From assembly GCA_937625935.1 (NCBI GenBank), contig OW569367.1, positions 310,001 to 374,000 of the forward strand: DNA of 64,000 nt. Direction: 5' to 3'. The notes below the pieces were generated by a model. That model saw only the letters and a program-made list of their open reading frames with translations. It did not search any database and had not been told where the DNA came from. Of this stretch, positions 49,168 through 59,844 are shown one piece after another. The DNA is from Tetramitus jugosus (Eukaryota > Heterolobosea > Eutetramitea > Acrasida > Vahlkampfiidae). Position numbers and translations under genes: made by a program. Position 1 is the first letter of the stretch; each line of letters starts with the position of its first letter.

Positions 49168-50280
49168 TGATTGGTTTCTATTTTGTGTCGTCTTTCTAAC
49201 ATTTTTACAACAAAGTTGTACAGATAAGGATCACTTCAATGTCAAACAACTAAGATACTGGACTCATTGGACACATGTGACAGTTAGCTGTCCAATTTTA
49301 TCTGTTCTGATCTTTCCTTGCCTTGATGATGAGTCACTCCCTAGTCCAAGGACCCACCTCCCGCGGCAATAGAACTTTTGTTGGTTCTTACATGCCTGCC
49401 TTTCAAATTTTTGACGTCCGTGAAGATAAACCTTTTAAAGAATTGTACTCTGATCGACATGACTGGCACTCCAGTTCGACTTCACCTTTAATGAACTTGA
49501 TGTAATCGAGGGTTGGGTTGTTCATTGGAAGTACTGCTCATCGCGTTAAGGATCGGAGAAGGCACTGCAATAGATCTATGAGTAGATGAGATTGGGATCG
49601 AGACATCAGTAGATATTGGGACTGAAGCACATGTTGTGTGTTAGGAGCAGAGAGAGTAGAGGACGATACTTCTTGAATAAAGCTCCTAGCATCATTACAA
49701 TTGTTGAACTTGTCGACGTCTACACTCTTGTCTATGGGCCAAGACACTATTGATCCGAGCACAACCTGTTCGGATTCACCAGGTACTTCATAACCAGACA
49801 CAAACTGTTCCCTCAGACCTACAACTGAACTCTTTCTTGCACTGGAATCATCTAACTCTTGTCGTAATGCCACAACAAGAGAACAATGGAATTGAGAATC
49901 ATCTAAGTAACTGCACCTGTGACATTGGAGTACATGGTGCGAAACAACGGATCAACAGCAATTCGACCGCCAAACTCTCAGACAACAGGCATGATTTTAT
50001 TAATATGGATATTCGGTAAGTCTACTAACAGTAGCACGGGTGATAGGGCGGTCCGAATTGTGAAAATCGTCAAGTCAGACACCAACGTCATGCTGCACGC
50101 ATAAGAACTAAAGGATGGGTTCTTTGTTGGACTGGAGGTGTGAGAGATCAAGACAACAGTCATGACTTGTGATCATGTTGAGTGTGTAAAAAAGGATCCT
50201 TTTTGTAAAGTTGAAAAAATCAAAGTCTGCAAGAATTGTTGTTATCTCGGAAAATCAAATCTCAAGGAAAAAACAGAGTG
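49168..50280. other. Long stretch without a supported gene
   Basis: About 1.1 kb. Short protein-like fragments occur: plus strand 49359-49505 (RTFVGSYMPAFQIFDV, which recalls a WD-type strand) and minus strand 49873-49538 (EQVVLGSIVSWPID). They do not join into a convincing gene and may be relics. An A-rich leader precedes the next gene at 50281. Confidence 0.4.
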
Positions 50281-51117
50281 ATGAGTTCCTGCAACGGTAA
50301 CCAAGAGACAGCCCTCCCACAACTCGAGATTCCAACCGGTATCAGGTTTCATCACAAAGGTTTTGTTGTTGCAGCGGGAAGATTAGAGTATATCGACAAC
50401 GTGTTCTCGATTGTTACATTGACTTCAATTAGTGATGGGTTGAATGATCTCCCAGCTTCATTTGGAGAACTCAAAAAACAACAATATCCAAAGGTGTATG
50501 AGATATTGGAGAAGTTGTACCCAAAGAGGAACAATATTGTAACGACGTGGGCTGCTAGAGTATCGATACAAGTCGATGGGGAATGGAAAATGATTGAGCA
50601 GGGAAACAAAAAGGTTTGGAGGAAGGGTCAGCATGTTGTTGTGGGTCAACGAAAGTTCTCAAGAAACTATCTCGTCGAGAATGTTGTCAACACCAAATCC
50701 ATAGACGAGTTTTCTGACTTGTTCCAAAGTGATTCCCAAACAAACAACCCAAAGGACATTTCCTCGCTTGGTGAAAATCATGTAAATCTCACCACGAAGA
50801 AACGAAACCTCGAAAATGATACGGAACCTAACAATACACCAAAGAAAAGCAGAATCGAACGTGTGGTTCCTTCAAGCTCGGCTGATGAAAGAATAGCAAC
50901 AAGAAACAATCACCAGTCCACCTCATCTTCGGATAACACCATGGATGACAATCACACTAAAATAGCCAGACAAGTTCGTTGTCTCGTGAGTGCAATTGAG
51001 AGTCAATTAACTCAAAAGACTGTGGAAATGGAAAGAACAAGAGCTGAATACAATCGCCTGCATGATCAAATTCAAGAGCTCCAAAAGAAGAAAGAGCTCT
51101 TAGAACAGATAGCCTGA
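50281..51117 (+). CDS. Uncharacterised protein with C-terminal coiled coil
   Basis: A 278-residue protein from ATG 50281; the open frame upstream has only a TTG. Residues 15-140 look ordered (GIRFHHKGFVVAAGRLEYID; TTWAARVSIQVDGEWKMIEQG). A disordered Ser/Asn/Lys-rich region with a KKSR basic cluster follows, then a coiled coil from about 225 to the end. Not recognised. It converges on the tetraspan gene, with 59 bp between stops. Confidence 0.6.
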   Translation: MSSCNGNQETALPQLEIPTGIRFHHKGFVVAAGRLEYIDNVFSIVTLTSISDGLNDLPASFGELKKQQYPKVYEILEKLYPKRNNIVTTWAARVSIQVDGEWKMIEQGNKKVWRKGQHVVVGQRKFSRNYLVENVVNTKSIDEFSDLFQSDSQTNNPKDISSLGENHVNLTTKKRNLENDTEPNNTPKKSRIERVVPSSSADERIATRNNHQSTSSSDNTMDDNHTKIARQVRCLVSAIESQLTQKTVEMERTRAEYNRLHDQIQELQKKKELLEQIA

Positions 51118-51176
51118 TCTCGAGATGGGGTGATCGTTGAGGTCAAGCCCTTTAGGTGGTCATTTTATATTCTAAT

Positions 51177-51858
51177 TTATTCGTCAGTCAATCGTTGATG
51201 CAAGTCATTACTGGTGATGCCCTGCTGTCTCTGGGGTGTGATCAATCCTGCTACCAAGTACGTTCCCAAAATAAAAATATCGAGGAATATGATGGCATAG
51301 TTCATGACAATGAATATTCTAGTCTTTGCCAATACTTCTGGTTGTTCTCTCTTGCACTGCAGTGGAGAAAAGTTAGGTGAGATTGAAGGAGAATCATAGA
51401 TACAATACATACATATCCTTTCTTGTGCAACTTGTCAGATGCAAGAATCAACATTATCAACGAACAAACATTGATAACAAAGTGGCTGATAGATAGCCAA
51501 AATCTGGCCATTGTAAACCTGATAGTTGTGTTTTGTCTTAGGGATGCCACTATCTCTGTGATGAGCAACATGAGTATCAGGGTGATCAGTCCTGAATACA
51601 CAAAGTTTAGGATTCCATTCACAAGAATAAAGTGAGATATTTTGGATGTTGGACAGTTGGTAGTACTTGGTATGTCTTTAATCGCATTGTGTGCAACAAT
51701 AGCTAGAATTGCCAGAGAGAAGCTAACAAGAGAGAGTTACGTGAGAAGAAATGAGAATCAAGCTCAGCGAGAAAAGTGACATACCTGCAAGCTAGCTTCA
51801 CAAGGTTATCGATTATACTGAAGATAGATGAGAATGATAGAAATTGAGGTTCACTCAT
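51177..51858 (-). CDS. Tetraspan membrane protein, three exons
   Basis: Exons 51858-51785, 51722-51413 and 51356-51177 (donors GTATGT twice, acceptors TTAG and GCAG) encode 187 residues. Four hydrophobic helices are visible: around FSLAILAIVAHN, NFVYSGLITLILMLLI, LSISHFVINVCSLIMLIL and AIIFLDIFILGTYLVAGL. The spacing and the segment after helix 1 (IPSTTNCPTS, then FILVNGIL) parallel the neighbouring protein at 51931-52596 (VPNNAEHCQVNS, then GILFTHG), so the two are probably tandem paralogs. Overall topology resembles MARVEL-type tetraspans. Function unknown. Confidence 0.65.
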
Positions 51859-51930
51859 GTTCAAGTTTTGTGTGATCTTGGAATTCGCGGCACTGTTCCA
51901 AAATGGAAACCGTAGTTTCTGTGAACTGTT

Positions 51931-52596
51931 TTATTCTTCGCGTGAGAGGCGATATGCAGAAGGATCTCTGATGCCATCACTATTGGCAACCAACATAAAA
52001 AGTACAAGGGAGAGTGCGCCACAGCACACACAACAAAGCAAACAGATTTCAAGTGCAGCTGTCACCCCAATCAACACAAAATTTCCAATGAGGTATGGCT
52101 TGGCATAAGCATAGAGCAATGGAGCTTCCGTTTTACAATATTGATGCCCAAATGTCTTCACTGACATGACAACCAACAAAATGGTTGTTGTTATGCCAGC
52201 ACAGCCTTGAAAACAAAGTACACATGAACTGATAAATGAAGATTGTCCACCGTCATCTTTTCGAGGCAAAGCAAAGTGTTCCAACAAGACAGCAACACTG
52301 TGCAAGCACTGGAGAACCGCGACTACAAAACAGACCATTCCATGAGTAAACAGAATACCCTTGACGGAATTCACTTGACAATGCTCTGCATTGTTAGGAA
52401 CGGACTTCATTCCATATGAAGCAACCATGGCCCATATTCCCAACGCTAAGCTAAAATGAATTTTCGGGTCAATTTCAATACACGTGAAACAAAAGTGCAC
52501 TAAACCAACACAAAACACAATTGAATGAGATGTGACACTGTAGATGATACGAACGATATGGAAATCTTGATCAAGTTGGTGCACAACGACCAACAT
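51931..52596 (-). CDS. Tetraspan membrane protein, single exon
   Basis: A 221-residue protein with four to five hydrophobic helices (SIVFCVGLVHFCF, LALGIWAMVASYG, TTTILLVVMSV, and a Cys-rich helix LEICLLCCVCCG). It is a likely tandem paralog of the adjacent spliced gene on the same strand, from the shared pattern between the first two conserved helices. The clustered Cys at the end of the last helix could be palmitoylated. No signal peptide is obvious. Confidence 0.65.
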   Translation of the reverse strand: MLVVVHQLDQDFHIVRIIYSVTSHSIVFCVGLVHFCFTCIEIDPKIHFSLALGIWAMVASYGMKSVPNNAEHCQVNSVKGILFTHGMVCFVVAVLQCLHSVAVLLEHFALPRKDDGGQSSFISSCVLCFQGCAGITTTILLVVMSVKTFGHQYCKTEAPLLYAYAKPYLIGNFVLIGVTAALEICLLCCVCCGALSLVLFMLVANSDGIRDPSAYRLSREE

Positions 52597-52836
52597 GTTT
52601 GTGCAGATTCATTCCGCAGTTCCAAGTCAGTATCCGACATGTCTTCTTTTCAAATATTGGCGAGTGAGATCGCAGATAATGGATTTGTTCTCTGATCCAG
52701 TTCTTCCTGCTTCTAAGTTTGTCCATCTTTTTACCGATTGCCCGATCTCCATTCACCAACATGATTGAAGAAAAATTTTGTTCACACGAAAAATCTTTTC
52801 CGCGCAACCTTCAAAAAAAAACAAAGAGTGGCAAAC

Positions 52837-55086
52837 ATGATTAAGCAATTCAAATCAGTGAGTCAAACTCGCAAAGCTTCCTCCTGCTATGCTCTCACAA
52901 CTCACAACAACAAAACCATTCCCAACAGACTCCTCATCACTCCAAACTCACCACCCCTTTTCTATCACAATTCTCCCGCTCATTTCTCCGCCTCCGACAA
53001 TGACAACAATCATGAAAATGACAATAGCAACAGTGTACCCATGTCCCCATTCCACGAAGATCCAAAACATAAGGGCATATCCGAAGTGTTCCGAACTTAT
53101 CACTCCCGTTTCAACACGATTCTCTCCAAGAGTAAAACAAAAATTAGTCGAACAACAACAACAACAACAACAACCAGTACTACCACTTTTTCCAACAAGT
53201 CATCATCATCATCTTCATCAGTCAAGCCCAGACAAGAACGAGCAAGCTCAACAACAAGAAATAGAAAATCATCGGGTTTTTCGTCGGGAAATAGAAACAG
53301 CGGAGAATTATCATCATCTACGATGATGACGTCGAGTGTGGTGGTTACGTCACCCAATGTGAACAAGATGGAACAAAAAGTGAAGAGTAGACATGTGAGT
53401 GCATTGGTCAATGAAAAATTTTCAAATGAAAAATTGAGTCGATTGTTTGGTATTCAAAGTGATGCTGCTACAGCAACAAAAAACATGAATCATCAAGAAA
53501 ATAAGCAATTGGTATCTGATGATGATGAAGCTTCATCCACCTTGATTGATGATTCCATGTCAAGCTTTTTTGAAAATGATGACACGAAGAAGCAGGTGAC
53601 GATGAAGAAAAGTGCGAATGCGAAACAAGTGGAAGCAGAACAAGAATTGAATCAATTGGTTGAAAAATTGTTTAGTGTTTCAACAGAGTCGGCTCAACAA
53701 TCGGAACTAGAGTTTCACAATTCGTTTGGTGCGGATTTCTTTGCAGGTTCACCAGTGCATGCATCTAATGATGACAATGCTTCCAGTGCACTGCGTACTA
53801 CAAGTAATAATAATAATAATAATAATGGTGGTGGTGGTCGTAATTTGAAGCATTTGTTGCAATCGAATGAGAAACAATTTGAGTTGGATGATTCGATATT
53901 TAATCAAAGAGAATTGATGAGTAGTGGTGAGTCAAAGGCAAGTCAGAGAGTTTCTCCTTCTCGTGATTTCAGAGTGAATGATGGAGAAGCAGATGGTGAT
54001 GGTGATGGATTGGGATATTTGAACAGTGGTGATAGATCATCATCAAGACGTCGTTTCTCCATCATGAACGAAGAAGAACAAGCAGATGCGAGTGAGGAAA
54101 CGAGAAGAAACGAGTTGATTGATTTATTGAAACGATACATCAATCATTTGAGTCCAGAGTACATGAGGCCACCGACCAAGCACAATCCAAGGGACACTCC
54201 CATGCTCACTTCACTATTGAAAACAGTGAAAAAGAGTGTAGAGTTGAACGAACAACAGTATGCAGCATTGGAAAAGGCATTCATCAGAAAACATTTCATG
54301 AAGAAGATTGTTGTGACGGACAATGTGCCTCAGAAAACAATCGAGTTGGCAAATCCAGAGCAGGAGATTGATCCTGAGATTGCACTTGGTGTACTTGATG
54401 ATTTTTCACAGTACGAAGCACCAAACATTGATTTTAATGCAATGGTGAATCAAGTGAGACAAGAGAATCCAGCTGATTTTTTGAATAGTGGCGACAACGA
54501 TTTTGCAAGAAGCGCCACAGGAAGAGATCCTCCAAAGATTGCATATGATTCATTAGGTTATCAGTATGTTCCTACGACATTTGAAGAAGAAACTCCAGTA
54601 TTTGCCGTAGATACAGACAGAATCATTAGAAGGAAGCCTGCAACAGCAAAATCAGAGATTGATATGTTGTTGGGAGATTTGGAGACTGAGGAGGAGTTGG
54701 AAATGGTTCGGACGCAGCGGTCTCTCTTTGGTGAAACCCACGAGGGAGCTGCAACAATGAGTCTACAAGGCGAAACCTCGTTCAATCCTACCAAGTATGA
54801 GAAATTGGATATCGAAGACTTTAAGAATATGGTCTTCTTTGGTTCAGGTTCTGAGTCTCGATACACCCAAATGCTCGAAGAAGTGGTAGACGAGGAAGAG
54901 ATTCAACACAGGAAACAAGATGAAGAATACTCTAGCATACTGGATGAGGGTTATTTGTCACTACAACAGCTAAAATCAAACCACCAGAGACAATCAGCAT
55001 CAACTGTTTCCGCTTCCCAGATGGTTCCATGTGAGGACGAGGAACAATTCTTCCAAAATTTGATGAAATCTTACGAAGAAAAATAA
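52837..55086 (+). CDS. Long, mostly disordered protein with conserved C-terminal part
   Basis: I start at ATG 52837 (MIKQFKSVSQTRKAS), giving 749 residues; the frame extends upstream only through a TTG. The basic, hydroxylated N-terminus could be a mitochondrial presequence. Residues 50-400 are low-complexity Ser/Thr/Asn/Gln. Residues 430-560 (LLKRYINHLSPEYMRPP, then LLKTVKKSVELNEQQYAAL) and about 610-700 look ordered and conserved. No family is recognised; a lineage-specific organelle protein is one possibility. It converges with the F-box/SPRY gene, 41 bp between stops. Confidence 0.6.
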   Translation: MIKQFKSVSQTRKASSCYALTTHNNKTIPNRLLITPNSPPLFYHNSPAHFSASDNDNNHENDNSNSVPMSPFHEDPKHKGISEVFRTYHSRFNTILSKSKTKISRTTTTTTTTSTTTFSNKSSSSSSSVKPRQERASSTTRNRKSSGFSSGNRNSGELSSSTMMTSSVVVTSPNVNKMEQKVKSRHVSALVNEKFSNEKLSRLFGIQSDAATATKNMNHQENKQLVSDDDEASSTLIDDSMSSFFENDDTKKQVTMKKSANAKQVEAEQELNQLVEKLFSVSTESAQQSELEFHNSFGADFFAGSPVHASNDDNASSALRTTSNNNNNNNGGGGRNLKHLLQSNEKQFELDDSIFNQRELMSSGESKASQRVSPSRDFRVNDGEADGDGDGLGYLNSGDRSSSRRRFSIMNEEEQADASEETRRNELIDLLKRYINHLSPEYMRPPTKHNPRDTPMLTSLLKTVKKSVELNEQQYAALEKAFIRKHFMKKIVVTDNVPQKTIELANPEQEIDPEIALGVLDDFSQYEAPNIDFNAMVNQVRQENPADFLNSGDNDFARSATGRDPPKIAYDSLGYQYVPTTFEEETPVFAVDTDRIIRRKPATAKSEIDMLLGDLETEEELEMVRTQRSLFGETHEGAATMSLQGETSFNPTKYEKLDIEDFKNMVFFGSGSESRYTQMLEEVVDEEEIQHRKQDEEYSSILDEGYLSLQQLKSNHQRQSASTVSASQMVPCEDEEQFFQNLMKSYEEK

Positions 55087-55127
55087 ACATTCAGGTTTAT
55101 GAGCCTCACTTGGACGAATTCGTGATT

Positions 55128-56162
55128 TTATTTGGACCAACGATGTTTGTTGGATTTCTCTTTACAGAGAGATGGATGCTTCATTCGAATGGATACCTTC
55201 TGGCGACCAATGACTGATATGGCAGGATAATAATTAATATTTTTTGTGGCAATGTTCGATACGGTGTGGAAGTATTCATTGTTCTTGAAGAGGTGCATGG
55301 AAGCTGTCTTTGAACGACTCAAATTCTTCAAATCGAGTTTGATTGCAATGGTGTCACCTGTGCTGAACTTAAACTGCTGCTCTTTCAGAATGGAGGTTGT
55401 TTTGGGTGGTTTCTCTCTGTGAACAGTATGTGCACCCAAATTATAACCGATGCCTCGACTCCCGAGCCCAACAATTTTGTTGGATCCCAGGTGAGTAAAT
55501 TGAGTGGCTCTTTCAATTCCAACGAATATTCGATAGATGTTGTATCCACTATTGTCATGATCATCCAGAGTGTACTCCCAGCAATGAATCGTTCCCATTC
55601 CAAGCTTTTTGTTGGTTCGAATCGTGTCCCAAACGGTCCTTCTCTCGCATGATATGGTCCTGTTATTGTTGTGCATTATGATGTCAGAGTCTGGCGTTCT
55701 TGAACCTGGATCCCACTTGATCATGCTTGCTTCACGAACCAAGTCTCTCCACATGTTTGGTGGATCATCAGTAGCTTTTGTCATCTCATCTTCACCATCA
55801 GCTTTCTGTATGTTATCTTCGCCCCCAGTGCAGATTGTCATCTGTTTTTTCTTCCTTTCTTGCATGAATTCTTGAATGGCTTCATGGTTATTGTTAAACA
55901 GGAGTTGTTTGGCCACAGATTGCCACATAAAATAATCAGCCTCTGGACTCACCACCAAGGATGCACCATGTTGACAACTCAAAGAAACTCGATACAGATC
56001 TTGAATGTTCAAGAAGGTCAAAATGAACATTTGAAGATCAGATGGCAACAACTCAAATATATTGAGAGCACCTCGTGTTTCAGCAATCTTTTGCTTAAAT
56101 TCATCTTCCAAAAATTGAAGTTCGAAAAACAACATGAATGGAGAAGATTCAAAGACTTCCAT
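55128..56162 (-). CDS. F-box-like/SPRY protein
   Basis: A 344-residue paralog of the proteins at 5128 and 16589. The F-box-like motif is at about 35-85 (NIFELLPSDLQMFILTFL). A linker with acidic residues follows, and the SPRY-like domain lies at about 150-335 (DTIAIKLDLKNLSRSK; IRMKHPS). It begins MEVFESSPF with no myristoylation signal. It is more divergent than the other two are from each other. Its divergent partner on the right is the EGF-REJ gene at 56490, mirroring the pair at 12608/16589. Confidence 0.75.
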   Translation of the reverse strand: MEVFESSPFMLFFELQFLEDEFKQKIAETRGALNIFELLPSDLQMFILTFLNIQDLYRVSLSCQHGASLVVSPEADYFMWQSVAKQLLFNNNHEAIQEFMQERKKKQMTICTGGEDNIQKADGEDEMTKATDDPPNMWRDLVREASMIKWDPGSRTPDSDIIMHNNNRTISCERRTVWDTIRTNKKLGMGTIHCWEYTLDDHDNSGYNIYRIFVGIERATQFTHLGSNKIVGLGSRGIGYNLGAHTVHREKPPKTTSILKEQQFKFSTGDTIAIKLDLKNLSRSKTASMHLFKNNEYFHTVSNIATKNINYYPAISVIGRQKVSIRMKHPSLCKEKSNKHRWSK

Positions 56163-56489
56163 GAATTCAAAGAAACATGATCCACACCAGGGTGATCCTC
56201 AAAACCAACACCGAGTTACTTCGAGGGAAACCATTCGGTAGTACTGTAGAGTAGGTTGTTGGATTCCTTGCTGCTCTCCTCTGTGACCAGTTTTCTTTCC
56301 ATTAGGCTTCTCTCCGGGACAAATCACGATTGCTTTTTCAAGACAACGAGGAATCCAGTTTCCAACTAAGAAAATATAATAGTAGAATTCCAATCCGAGG
56401 GGCCTCGAAATCTGACAGCGACGGAAAGATGGATCACAAGGAGAAAGTCCACCGCGAGACCTAGGCAGCGAAGTATCGTTAACAAAAAC
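56163..56489. promoter_or_regulatory. Divergent promoter region, second F-box/receptor pair
   Basis: About 327 bp between divergent start codons. Its right end, TATCGTTAACAAAAACATG, closely resembles the sense-strand sequence before the receptor ATG at 16039. No gene seen. Confidence 0.4.
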
Positions 56490-59400
56490 ATGTCACACCG
56501 AGGTGGAACTTTTAGGTTTTTCTTTATCTCAATTGCAGTACTATTTCTTGCAATTCACTGCTTCTCAACACTTGTTCAATGCAATGGTATTTCCTTTGGA
56601 AGAATTGAAATCATTGACGATGTAGTTGATCACTACCAAATCACTGGAATTAAAGTTTACGATCAATCAACCATTTATGGATGCTTCAAGAACAAGGATG
56701 TTCCCACTGGAGATTTCACTAAGAAGACTATCCTTGCCAAATACGATGCAATGAGAGAGGAGTACAAGTGGATGATTGAGATTGACACAGGAAATGTTCA
56801 CTTGGTTCCCATCTTCTTGCCTTGTTGTGATGAGAGAAGTGTTATTGTGGTGTTTCCAAACTGCACCACCAACATTCCTCCTTTCAATACGAGATTGAGA
56901 GGTGATGATAGACCTTACACGTTGATGATAAAGTTGGATCAACTTGGAGTTGTTGTTTGGAGCAAGACGATTAATGCAACTGCGACGAGCACTGGTGGAG
57001 TAGTGACCATTGATGCCAACATTGTTTGTGATGGAACAGAAGATATTATTTATCTCCTTGGTCCTGTGAATCGAACCATCCCCTTCGATTGCGGTAGTTC
57101 TCAACAATCCATTTCTGCCACAAATTTTATCTCACGATTCAGTCACGAAGGATATTGTAAGTGGGCCACTCTAGTAAAAAATTCAGAGAACAGTGTGGCA
57201 TCCCTTGTCTCCAGTTCTACCGATGTTTTTGTTGCTAGCGTGACTTACATGACTGACTATGAACAAATACTTATCACGAGATGGGAGTCAGCCAATGGCT
57301 CTTTTGTAAGTGCGTTCCACTTAGACACCAATGTTAATGGCACCATTCTGGTACATGGAGGAACCATTAACGAAAGGAACCCAGTATCTCTTTCACTTAT
57401 CCTTTCGACCCAACTCTCCGATAATCAATGCATCGTAAAGCTGGATATTGATGTCTCTTCTAGTGGTATGGTTCTCGGATCCAATAACACGCTATGCTTT
57501 CAACCAGAGAGAGATATACGGAGCATGGATTACAGTTTTCAAGAATCTATTTATATTACCGGTTCTGTTGTAACACACGATACCTTGGTGAAAGAAGCTT
57601 TTGTTGCGAAGTGGAACATGACTCGTATGAGTATTGATCTCCTTTCAGTGCGCAATGATGTTTCAGCAATCGGACTTCAGATATCAGTTGGAAAAGATGG
57701 TTACATCTCTGCACTGGGTCGCAGTTATGCCTCTCTTTCACAGATAATCTCTGATAATCGAATCCTCTCCAGTAGCAGCACTTTTAACTATTTTGCAGAA
57801 ATTGTTGATCATGCTCCAATCACTTGTAGAGAGTATAGCTCCTATGATCCTAATGTTTGCAGTGGCAGAGGGCAATGTGTGGCATTAGAAACATGTTTGT
57901 GTTCTACGGGATTCAATGGAAGTAAATGCGATGAGTCTGAGGCAACTGTCGTGCTCGACTCCAATGCAATTGAAGGCGAACTATTTGAAGATACGTGGAT
58001 GTTGGATGCAACGATTAGTCATGTGGGGCATTTGCCTGTGAAGGTTAATGTTTTATTGATCATCGAGGATCTCTGGAGAGAGAGCCAAAGAATTTACAAT
58101 GGGTCTTACACTCTTCAATCATCCCTTCAATCCATCCAGTGGAATGTAACAGGTTTTGTCCTAAATCGTCAATACCTTGCTCAAGTAACAATTCAAATTG
58201 ATCAGACAACAAATTTGATCTCATCTGAGGGAATATATGTATTGGCCGTTGGAAAACCTCAAATGAAATCTCTCACAGTCACTCCAAAGAGTGGTGCGAT
58301 GTTAATTGACCAGTTCCTGTTGAGTACGAATAGTAGTGATTCACGGGATTTGGTGTATAACTTTGGTTACTTCGATGGAAACAATCGAGTGTTTTTGTAC
58401 TTCAACAGACCAGTTCCAAACCTAAACATCACAATTCCTATTCTTGGTAATGTCACTTTGTTCGTTCAAGCTGCACTTCAGAATGGAATTTACTCTGAAT
58501 CAACCACAGTTGTCAGAGTGTATCAAGGTGAACCATCGAAAGTGACAAATGTTTTGACTGAACAAGCTAATGATCTATCTCAGACCAATGGAACAGCATT
58601 TGAGTCGCAATTGACAACATACACCAACTCTTTAGTCACTTCTATTCAAATAATCACTTCGAATCAAACAACTCAGTTGTTGAGCAACTTGATCAATATT
58701 ATTCAATCGAAACAAGATGAATTGAGTACTGAAGTTCAAATTGAGACAATCAAGACAATCTCTCAGCAGTACAATTATCTCTCAGAATCATCAACAGTTC
58801 AGACATCGATCATTGTGATGAAATCACTTCAAAGAAATGACTCAAAGATCAGTGACTCCATCACTGTTGCTCATAATTTGGCCAATGTCATGATTTCAAC
58901 AAACAGTTCAAAGATCCAGAGAGAGGCTTTCTCATCGATGGTTAATGTATTGACTGGCAGAGTTCGTCAAAATATGACCGATGGTCAAACAGAAGAGATT
59001 TCACTCCCAAATCTTGAAACAGTGATATCAAGACTAAATTCATCTTCCATTGATGTCAATACAACCATACTTGTGAGACAACCATCGTCAAGCGGAACGA
59101 ATGAAAATACCAAGTATGTTCAAATTGTGGTAAACACTGAGGCTCTATCTGGTTCTGGAGTCACTTTTGTTCAAGGGCAAGTTGTTACGAACCCTGCAGA
59201 TCAGTACCCAGACAAATGTGATACTAGTGAAGTGTCTTCTACTGTCTCAACTGCATTGTTCACAGCTAATCAACAACAGATTCAGTCTGTCGATTCAGTG
59301 ACAACATTGACTCAATCTTCGCTCGAACTTCCCAGTATCTCTACTCTCCGCAATCGTACGGATGACTATCAGTATGCTTGCAAGTATTTGAACCGTGAGA

Positions 59401-59813
59401 GTACACAATGGCTCGAAGATTCTAAAGTATGTCAAACAGAAACACTCTCAAGAGATAACCAGACAAATAATAATGTGGTTGTTAAATGCGTTTGTTCTCA
59501 GTCAGTGAGTCACACAGTTTCGTTGGATTATGTTCAATCTTCTGAAACAGTTGAAAATGTGGATTCCTGCACAAATCCATGCGGATGTTCATTGATCGAG
59601 AGAGGAGCTCATTCAAAAGGACTGAAACCTTATGCAATTGTTCTTGTCGTGCTTGCTTGTTTGACTTTTGTAATTCTCATCGTCGTTGTAGTTGCGTTGG
59701 GAACAATTGTGACAGTTAAATTGTTGAGCAGGAAGGAAAAATATGAGTTTAAGAAGCCAGTCAGAACTCCCACAGATGACATTGAAAGACGATTTGACAC
59801 CATGTATGAATAA
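56490..59813 (+). CDS. EGF-REJ type I membrane receptor-like protein
   Basis: A 1107-residue paralog of 12608-16039 with the same plan. A signal peptide is at about 1-31, then a propeller-like N-terminal half. Only one EGF-like module is present, at about 456-490 (VCSGRGQC, TCLCSTGF), where the other copy has two. The REJ-like region spans about 560-940, the GPS-like Cys/Trp segment about 964-1002, the transmembrane helix about 1046-1075, and the tail ends PTDDIERRFDTMYE. The REJ-like region and tail are nearly identical to the paralog. Residues about 215-330 are hardly alignable. Divergent from the F-box/SPRY gene. Confidence 0.8.
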   Translation: MSHRGGTFRFFFISIAVLFLAIHCFSTLVQCNGISFGRIEIIDDVVDHYQITGIKVYDQSTIYGCFKNKDVPTGDFTKKTILAKYDAMREEYKWMIEIDTGNVHLVPIFLPCCDERSVIVVFPNCTTNIPPFNTRLRGDDRPYTLMIKLDQLGVVVWSKTINATATSTGGVVTIDANIVCDGTEDIIYLLGPVNRTIPFDCGSSQQSISATNFISRFSHEGYCKWATLVKNSENSVASLVSSSTDVFVASVTYMTDYEQILITRWESANGSFVSAFHLDTNVNGTILVHGGTINERNPVSLSLILSTQLSDNQCIVKLDIDVSSSGMVLGSNNTLCFQPERDIRSMDYSFQESIYITGSVVTHDTLVKEAFVAKWNMTRMSIDLLSVRNDVSAIGLQISVGKDGYISALGRSYASLSQIISDNRILSSSSTFNYFAEIVDHAPITCREYSSYDPNVCSGRGQCVALETCLCSTGFNGSKCDESEATVVLDSNAIEGELFEDTWMLDATISHVGHLPVKVNVLLIIEDLWRESQRIYNGSYTLQSSLQSIQWNVTGFVLNRQYLAQVTIQIDQTTNLISSEGIYVLAVGKPQMKSLTVTPKSGAMLIDQFLLSTNSSDSRDLVYNFGYFDGNNRVFLYFNRPVPNLNITIPILGNVTLFVQAALQNGIYSESTTVVRVYQGEPSKVTNVLTEQANDLSQTNGTAFESQLTTYTNSLVTSIQIITSNQTTQLLSNLINIIQSKQDELSTEVQIETIKTISQQYNYLSESSTVQTSIIVMKSLQRNDSKISDSITVAHNLANVMISTNSSKIQREAFSSMVNVLTGRVRQNMTDGQTEEISLPNLETVISRLNSSSIDVNTTILVRQPSSSGTNENTKYVQIVVNTEALSGSGVTFVQGQVVTNPADQYPDKCDTSEVSSTVSTALFTANQQQIQSVDSVTTLTQSSLELPSISTLRNRTDDYQYACKYLNRESTQWLEDSKVCQTETLSRDNQTNNNVVVKCVCSQSVSHTVSLDYVQSSETVENVDSCTNPCGCSLIERGAHSKGLKPYAIVLVVLACLTFVILIVVVVALGTIVTVKLLSRKEKYEFKKPVRTPTDDIERRFDTMYE

Positions 59814-59844
59814 ACACCTGCGAGACGAATAAAAGTGGACTAAT

